Source of the DNA: Nectonema munidae
Lineage: Eukaryota > Nematomorpha > Nectonematoida > Nectonematidae
Assembly (NCBI GenBank): GCA_030549495.1
Contig: JAUIRK010000511.1
Span: forward strand, 665,501 to 729,500
Direction: 5' to 3'
Length of the DNA stretch: 64,000 bases
The notes beneath the pieces are model-generated. The model ran no database searches. It was not told the DNA's origin and worked only from the letters and a program-made list of their open reading frames with translations. Of this stretch, positions 51,801 to 60,800 are shown piece by piece. How positions within the stretch are numbered: position 1 is the stretch's first letter; each line of letters starts with the position of its first letter. A program made the position numbers and the translations under genes.

Positions 51801-54800
51801 TTTCAGCCAACGTTTCGTCATCCGCGTTGACAGATTCTTTGGTACGATCGATATCTTCAAAAAATAGAAAATTTCACTCAATTATGTTTTAATCGGTTAA
51901 CGAACAGAATAATCAGACGATATCTAATGTGAAGCAGAAGATTTGTATTAAAGAGCTTTGATAAACGCAGACGATTTTATTTTTGAAAAGTCGACTATAG
52001 TCGACTCTGGGGCGTAAACAAGTTAACATATTTTGATTCGCTTCTACAGCTGCAAATAAAATAAATCAATAAAATTGGATTTACAATTATACTCAAAGAA
52101 ATAAAAAAGCACACTGTATTTGATAAATCAAAAAGATTGCTTTCTTCGCTAGCCCATTTATCTGTCTATGTTTATATGAGAGTGTAGTTTTGTATTTAAA
52201 ATTGAAAAGGTGAAAAATACAGTTTGGCCAATTTTTTTTTCAAAAAAGAGGACGGTATCTTATTAAATCATGACGAATCAAATTTCTTTACAGAATTTAC
52301 TTGTATTTAATTCGTTGAATAAAATGTATACACGATCTGATGCATTTTATCCAATTTTATGAACTTGTTTTCAAAAAGGTTATTTGAAAATCAATTATAA
52401 TTTACGATTGATTGGATATTTCACGTTCACTGTTTCTGAACATAGAACATAAATATTTTCAAATAGGTAAATAAATTCTTCATACATAAACGTGGAATTC
52501 ATCTCGAATAGGAGTTAAGTGCGAAAAATATAATTCTAAGAAATTGAAAAATATACCCTATTACATATTATTGGATAATAAAAAAGTGAAAGATCGCATC
52601 GTATTCTTCTCCCTTGCACAAATATGTTGGTAATTGTTTTGATATCAATTGAGAATAAGCTTTCTCTTGTTGTTGTTGTTGTTGTTGTTGTTAGCCACTA
52701 GGGCTTAGATTATAATATCTCTATATGAGTATAATCTATCAGTTCAAAACAAAGCTTTGTTTAAACTGAGAGAGTATTTCCATAAAAGCAAGTACTCTCA
52801 GGGATAAGCTTTCTCTTGAAAACGCTCGGAGTTGAAATCTTTAATGAAATTCAAATGGCGTACCTTCAAGATCTAAAACCTTTCGATTGTTGCTAGCTTC
52901 ATCTTCTGGCTTCGATTCCAAACCAAAATCTTCATCAAGATCTTGTTCTGAATGAACTTCTTCTTCTGCTTTTGCGGAGAAATCGTGTTTTGATTTTTCA
53001 TTCTCAGTGATGGCCTTACTGCTAACATTCTTCTTCAACAAAACACTGACCCCCATAAACCCATCCTTCATATCACTTTGCTTAGTGCTATTATCCTTTT
53101 CATCTTGGTCGCCATTTTGTTCGTTGAAGTTGTGGATCGATTCCCTTGACATCTCATTTTTATCTTTAGTAAGCAAATCCGTCAAATCATTAACTGGAGG
53201 CAACTCTTGAGAACTTGCCTCCATTTCTTCCTTTTCTTTATCCAGACTGAGTTTGTGCAATTTTTTGAGGTTTGAGTAATTCGACATGCCTTCATCCTTT
53301 GCAGCCTTTTCCAAGGTTTCAGATTTCGTTACTTCTGCCTTTGATTCATTTTTTGGAAGATTAGAAAGGACAACAAGGCCAGTATCGCTAGAGGAGTTTG
53401 AAGAAGCTGGTGAAAGTGACTCTTTCGTGGTTTCGTTCTTCAAATCTCTTGAATCTCCTACAGCAAGAGTTTCAAACTTTACTTCGTCTTCTGCCAGCGG
53501 AATTTTAGGTAAGGTTGACGTTTCGCTGGCATCCATGTTATCATCTTCTTCTTCTTTTTCTATTCCAAGATCGAGGTCTAGAATTTTCCTCTTTTCTTCT
53601 GCTTCTTTGTTTAAGCCGAACAACTTGTGAACATCTGAGTACTTTTCATCCTTTCCATCTTCTGCTTTAATTCGATCCTACAAAAATAAAAGATATTTAA
53701 AAACTTTTCGAAACATATACCCGACTGTTTTGGAAACCAAATTTTTATCAAACTATTGAATTTAAGTTAATTATACTTTTTAATATTTTATATGATAACA
53801 AATTTTTTAATTTTAATTGGATTTTGAAGGCTCAGCCTATATATACCATCCGAAAAGTTGTGATGTAATTTTTAACTACTAAATAATACAAAAAAGATCT
53901 ATTTCAGAATAACATTCATTAGCTATTAAAACATTTGAAATAAGATTCAATTAAGTAAGTTTAGCATAAATTTGTCTTAAAGTTGAGATAAATTATAAAA
54001 ATAAGAAAACTAACAATATTTATTATTCTGAAGAAAACTTGATATTATGGAGAACTAAATTTTGGTTGAGCTGGAACAGCTAGAGAGCGGGTCTGTAGGT
54101 TGTGGATAGTGGAAGGGCCATCAGATATGGTGGTTAGCTGCGACAAACAAGCTTATTATTTAAAGGTGATTTATTATTGGTTAAAAAAATTTTTAAATTC
54201 ATATTTTATGCGGTAAAGAAGTTTTCCAACTTTTTCTTCAATTCCAGGCACATAATTACCTTCGCTTTGCTCAGGGTAATAACGGGACTTTTGAAAAAAA
54301 TTTTATGATATTTTCTAATTGCCGTTAAAAGGTGTTCGAAAAAATTAAAGTAAAAAGCATTTTTACCGGAAAATTGGCGGTTTCGAACATTAGTATATGG
54401 GCCTGACTTTTTATAAATTTTAAACCTATAATCTATTTACCCTTGTAAATAGACGACACAATTTTATATAATTTCATATTTGTATAAAATATAAATATTT
54501 ATATTTATTATAATTTCAAAATAAGTTTAATCACCGTGGTTTGAACATAAACTCAGAGTTAGCATCTTCAAATCATATAACTGCGGTTTCGCTAAAATCA
54601 TAACCCGTTCCGTTAGAAAGAGCGATTATTGTATTACTCAAAAAATTAGAATTAAAACTTACAATAGTTGATTGAGTTTCATTTAAAATCCCGAAATTTC
54701 AAGGTTGTTTTATATGAATGAAAAATTAAGCTAAATTAATCTAATATAAAAAAATATAATAATATAATGTTCATATAAAATTTAAAACATAATTATATAA

Positions 54801-57800
54801 ATCAGTTATCTTATAAAAAATATCTACATTTTTTTATTATAAATAAAGAAAAAATAATATAATTAAATATTTTTATATATGTTGTAGATGTATAGAATTT
54901 TCCATTTCCAACAAGCCTTAAGTGAGATCAAGTATTTCCTGTTTGAAAGGAAGACAACTTTGCCTGTTTTTTATCCCTGTTTTTTCAAAAAATTTTGAGA
55001 AAATTCTTTACACTCAAATCTCAATCTTTTTTTCCGAAAACAACTTAATCTTTCAATATAAATTTGCTCTTCAAAAAATTCCTTTACTGAATTGCTTCAC
55101 AGTGTATTAAAATAGATAAACTAATTACGCTTCTAGAATATAAGGATGACGCGGAAATCAATTTTCTAGATTTATTAAAAGCATTCGATTCAATTTCTCA
55201 CGATATCTCGGTTTATAAGTTTTCCAAATATGGTTTTTCTTGAAAAAAACCAGCAAGTTTTTTTGTTCATAAATAGAAGATAACATGTCTCTTTAAACAA
55301 TATATGCTCAAATAACAAGTCTTTTAAAACTTAAGTTAAAGAAGTTCAAACTACTTAAACTATATATAATGTACGTAGAGGATATAAACCTTGCTATTCA
55401 AGTATGATTACCAAATGAAAGATTGCTTTTTTTGCTTGACACAAACAATGTGACTATAAACAAAAGCAGGATCAAATAAAGCTAGTATAAGTTCTACCCT
55501 TTTTATTCAAAGTGGGTTAAGAAATATATTTCCTCTTAATGTAAGATTGATCCTTTATAAAATCTTATTTCTACCACAAATCAATCATAGCTTATTGAAT
55601 TATGCTCATTTTAGTTTTAAATCGTAAGGCAAAATCAGAGTTGTGTTTGGATTTAAATAGATCCTCACATCAATCTTTATTCAAACAAGTTAATCTGTTT
55701 AAATTAAAAGATATATACCTACAAAAGCTGGGATATTTTCTACTGAATTATTTGGACTCAGATTCACATAATCTACTTAACAGTCTAATAACTTACACTC
55801 AAAAAGATGGTTATTTTTTGAGAAATCCTTTTTCTGTAGAAACTTTTTTTGAGCTAAAAGTATCTGAGCAATCTGTTAGATACAAAGTAGTTATATTTTA
55901 TAAAAAAATAAGGATTTAATTGGTTAAATTTGCTCTTCAGTGAAAAAGTTTAAAAAGTTGTTCAAAATCAAAGATTTGGCTGTGTGCAATATAATTGACT
56001 GTTCCTTTTGTTTCGCGCGTTAATTCTTTGTTCTCGATATTGTAAATTTGTTGAATATTTATTTGTTTCTCTTACTTACCTTCTAGTTACTTTTTATTTC
56101 TTTTGCGGTTTTTATAAACCTTTGGAAACGAACTGTTTTAAAATTTTTGGAATTATAACTTGTGCTATATGCTCCTTTTGTAAAGATGTTGGCACCCAAG
56201 AAAAGCTTTCTTTGGCGTCTCACGGAAAGAAACTCCAAGTGGAAGTTACAATCTTGAAAGTTTATTTAATTTGAATGAAGATCAATATCAATATTATTAA
56301 TATTGTTTGTGATTTATTTGTTAATAATGTATATTTCTAATAATAAAGTTCTTCTTCTTCATCTTCTTACATTTATAAAAACATTCTTAACAATAATTTG
56401 CGAAATAAATGAGTATGAAGAAAAAAAAGTACCAAAACAATTCATAATTTTGCCTTAAAAACAACAATTCTTATGCATATGAAACAAAATAGTGTGTTCG
56501 AATATTCTTTAAAATCTAGTTCCAACTAATATCATTTTTAAATAATATTAAAAAGAGTTAGCAAGGATAGTTTTTGAATAATTAACAAAAAAATTATAAT
56601 AGTCTTTACTAGAGATTGCACCCTGGTCACCCCGCCCCCGTCTCCCCGAGGAAAAAGGAAAAAAAACCTCCACGCTCTTTGCGGAAAATCTCTTTTTTTC
56701 CCGGGAAAAATTCAAGATTAAATTCACCGTTATAATCATATTTTTACATTATATGATAGATAATGTGGTGGTATTTATGTATTATGGGCATTTCAAAGCT
56801 ATATGTATTATTTATAATTCATGATTCAACTTGTAAACCAAAACAAACTCTCTCAGGATTATTGTTTTTAAAATTTTATTATTTGAACAATTTTGAATAA
56901 ATCATTTAAAAAATTTGAGTGTTTTTCTTGATAAAAAAAAATATTCTTTTTCCCGGGGTGAGAAAAAATTTACTTCAGGGTTTCCGCTCCCTGGGGAGGG
57001 AAAAAGCCTTCGGCGTGCAATCTCTAGTCTTTACTAATGATGTTTATCAGATAAATATATTTGTAATTTTTTCTTATTATATTTGTCAATGTGTGTTTAA
57101 CTTTGAATATTTTAATCTTTTTAACATGACTTTTTAAAATAAAAGATATTTGGGTTGAATATTTGTTATGCAATGCACTATTGAAATTATATCAAAGAAC
57201 TTTTCAAAAGAGAAGGTTTAGTCTACTGATTAGTGTATTTATGAGCCAGCTTGTTCCTTGTTAATCATCTAATTTATCTCTTTTGACAAATCGATGATTA
57301 GACTTAAGAAAACGGAATATGTAGCATTCTTGTTTTGCACTAAAAATTAATTTTTTATTGCCATTTTTGAAAAAGGTGATATCCATGAGTTTCAATTGAA
57401 ACTTCATTAAGGTGGAACAAAGAAAAAATTTTTTATATAAAAAAGTGACATAACATATGTGTTATTAAAAACAAAGAAAAAACAAAATTAACCATTATTA
57501 AAAAATTCGTAGCTTATATTTATATAAAATGTCTCTTTTAAACAATTATGTTTAGATCAGCAAGAATACACATTGAATTAATTAATTAAGTTGTTTGTGG
57601 CGTTCGCACCCATCTTTTCGGATATCGTGGCCCGCCCGGAATGCTGAGTCCAAGTCTACCTGGACTTTCGTTCCCACTAAACGCCTACCGGCCCTTGTTA
57701 CAAAAGAATAGCTACACCTTGTTATATATATTATTTTACAAGAATTTATGTTACAATATATAAATACCTCTGAGTGAACGATAGTATCCTAACACGAACC

Positions 57801-60800
57801 CTCCCAATTTGGAAAACAAACTTATTGTCTAGTGATAGCTTGATTACTAACCACCATTGAAATAGATTTTTAAAACGCAATCTACCTTTAAAATTTTCAA
57901 TAAGTTAATCTAAAATCTAAATTATAATAAAAATATTTAGATAACCTTAAGTCCGGCCCGTATATTATAAAAAAATATACCTTATTTATCAAATAAGTAA
58001 TGTGTTTCCCGCTATGGAAAGCCAATAGTGGAAGGGATAACAAAATGTGTGAAATATATAAGTATACCCTCATGGTATTGATTAGTGAGTGATTCATGAT
58101 TTTGGATAAATCAACATCCTCTCTGCTTTCTCCTTCGAATTCAGATGATCCATCTCCTTCAATCGTTTCTTCCACCCCCTCTTCATCATCTTCTATTGAA
58201 TAGTCTTCAGGATTCCCGGAAAAGCGAATATTTCCTTCGGGAAGAACCGACAATTTCGGTTCACTATCAACTTCCAATTCGTTAATCGCTAAAGGACTTT
58301 TGGATTTCACCTTTTTTACTTCTTCTTTTCCTTCTCTTTTTAATGCATCGGTGTGATTTTGAATATTGGAAGAATTTTTTTCCAAAGATTTTGAAGTGTC
58401 GTCCTCTAAAAAGTGAGTGAAAATAATTTGAGAATCAAAGAGATAACAACCGATTGGCCAAAAGTTTGTTGCACAAACGGAGTATATTGAGACTGCTTGG
58501 CCAGGAAATTTGTCATATGGAATTTTGTAAAATAAGTTTTTAAGATTAGCGGAATTTCGTAGTTATTGATTGCAACAATATCTGGGAAATTTTAGAAAAC
58601 TAAGAATTTGAGCGTAGTTTTTAAGAATCATCAGTTAGTTAATTAATTAATATAATGAAAGTTATAATTTGTAAAAAGCAGTGAGTTTATTATTGTTGTA
58701 TTTTTGTTTTGCATTATTATTTTATCTATTCTGTTAAATCTTAGTTAAATTAATCTTAATTTGTTAGTTGATATTAGGGTTCAAACCCGCTAATTTTTTA
58801 CATTTTTACTCTACGGTTACCATTAGCTTTACCGAACATATTTTACGGGAAATTAGAAATTATGTATATAAAATAAGCAACTCAATCTTCTTCTATATAC
58901 AAAAACCGAGATGGAACCACACAATTTCAAAATTTATGAATTTGAAATGCGCACTCCTACGGCTTTGAAACTTTATATGATTGTGAAAATTTCTGGGAAT
59001 GAATGGAAGTTTTAGGAAACTTAGGCAACGTTCTTCGCCTTTTTCAAATTGGTGCTAAAGGGCTTTCATCTGAATCTCTTGAAGATTTAAAGCAAACACT
59101 AAGTGAAAGTTATTCTTCGCGTAGATTGATGAAAAATACTCTCTCAGTCTTTGGATTGATAAGATTCGATTATGGCCCAAAAATTTAGATGCTTTTTTTT
59201 AATTCTCATTTTTCTTAAATAAATGCTTAATTATTTAAACTTATGGAAATACGGAATCTAGACTAAAAGAGTAGTCTTAAAACTTGAAAACGTTACTTGA
59301 ACTTGAAAACGTTTCACTTGAATTTGAAGACGTTTCACTTGAACTTGCAATGCTATAAATGCTTTTCGGATTAATATTAATTTTTTTGTGAGAGTTGTTT
59401 TCCTTATTAAAAAATGCATATCAAAATAATTAATGATTGATAAAAAAAGTTTAACTCTCAATTTAATAAGATAATAAAACCGGTAATAAAAATTTTATCC
59501 AATAATAATAATTTATCAGTAATGAAAAATTCGGTTAAATTCGAACACTAGTGAAATCATACAACATAAAAATAAAATTTTCAGAAATAATAGTAATTGA
59601 ATAATTTTTAAATTTAAATAAAAATAATTGATATCCACTTGTTATTTGATTGGTAAGTTAGATAGAGGAGTTCATTGAATAGTAAAAAGGGAACGTTTAT
59701 TTCAAATAAAAATGGAAAGTTAAAACTGAGAATGATACTTGTTCGGGCTCACTCCAAAAAAATAAGTGTAGTAATACTGTGGATCTTAATTTTAGACTTA
59801 TAATCTGTTTATTGTTAATTATGTCGTAACTCACTAATTACACAATCATTCTATTTGTGCAGTTAAAAATGCAGGTAAATTAAATTATACCATATAATTA
59901 TAATTCGTTACTAATGTAAAAAAGTTAAAAAGGAATTTTACTAAGAAAATAAAATCAAAAATTTTAATTTACTACTTATATAATATATTTAGTTTGCTAT
60001 CTAAAATAAAAAATATATAAAGAAAATATAAGAGTGGATTCTTGTTTAACATAGATTATTATTAACAACACCAAAAGAAGAAAAGAAATAAGTTCACGTG
60101 AAGAAAGATTTTTCATTGAGTGCAAGTTTCCTTCTGAAAGACAAGAATCCAGGCAAAAGGGTTCCTTAACGATGAAGGAAGAGTTTGTGAGAAGATTCAT
60201 GAAGCCGTGTGCTGCAAACTTGATTTCATCATGCAGAACGGGTAGGAAGAAGTAGTAGCAGTTTTCGTGCTTCAGAGAAACATCTGCTTCCATATCCGTG
60301 CTATGGATGGGTCGAGAGAAGCGTAAAATTGTGCTACCGTTTTCGGATGAGCCAAAGACATTTTGCAGCAAATCCTGGCTCTTATCCTTGATGAAGTGAT
60401 AGCCTTCAGTTATCGTTCTAAATCAATCAAATATTCGACATTTTTTTTTGGTTATTTATCTGTAAAAGACCAGAGTGGTCGAAAATTTATAAAGGAAGAC
60501 CATAGTGGTCAAAAATTAATAAAGTTTTCAACTTGTTTGAATAAAAGTTTTACTTATTTTCCTATTATATCCTTTCATGACGCCTCAGCATATTTCTGAA
60601 TATATATTGTATCAATAAAGCGATAAATATAAGTCATATACAGCCTAGCATGGTGGTTATACGGCAAATGAGGAGAAGTCGCGATTTGAAGAAGATAGTG
60701 GCAAATCGAGGGAAATCAAAAACAAATTTTTTAAATATCTTTTAAACATTATATGAATGAAAAACAAATATAAATCGATTTTACACAATAACAAAGTTTT

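Noticed and set aside
53007-53630. + strand frames of 67 and 114 residues
   Set aside because: Antisense to the well-supported acidic exon e; no splice or domain support.
55602-55919. 105-residue frame as a host gene
   Set aside because: It fits the C-terminal part of the LINE reverse transcriptase relic.
57590-57720. Solo LTR
   Set aside because: Only a GC-rich patch starting TG; no matching end, no target duplication, no second copy.
60363-60599. + strand frame of 78 residues
   Set aside because: Antisense to DOMON exon c and the neighbouring tandem repeat.
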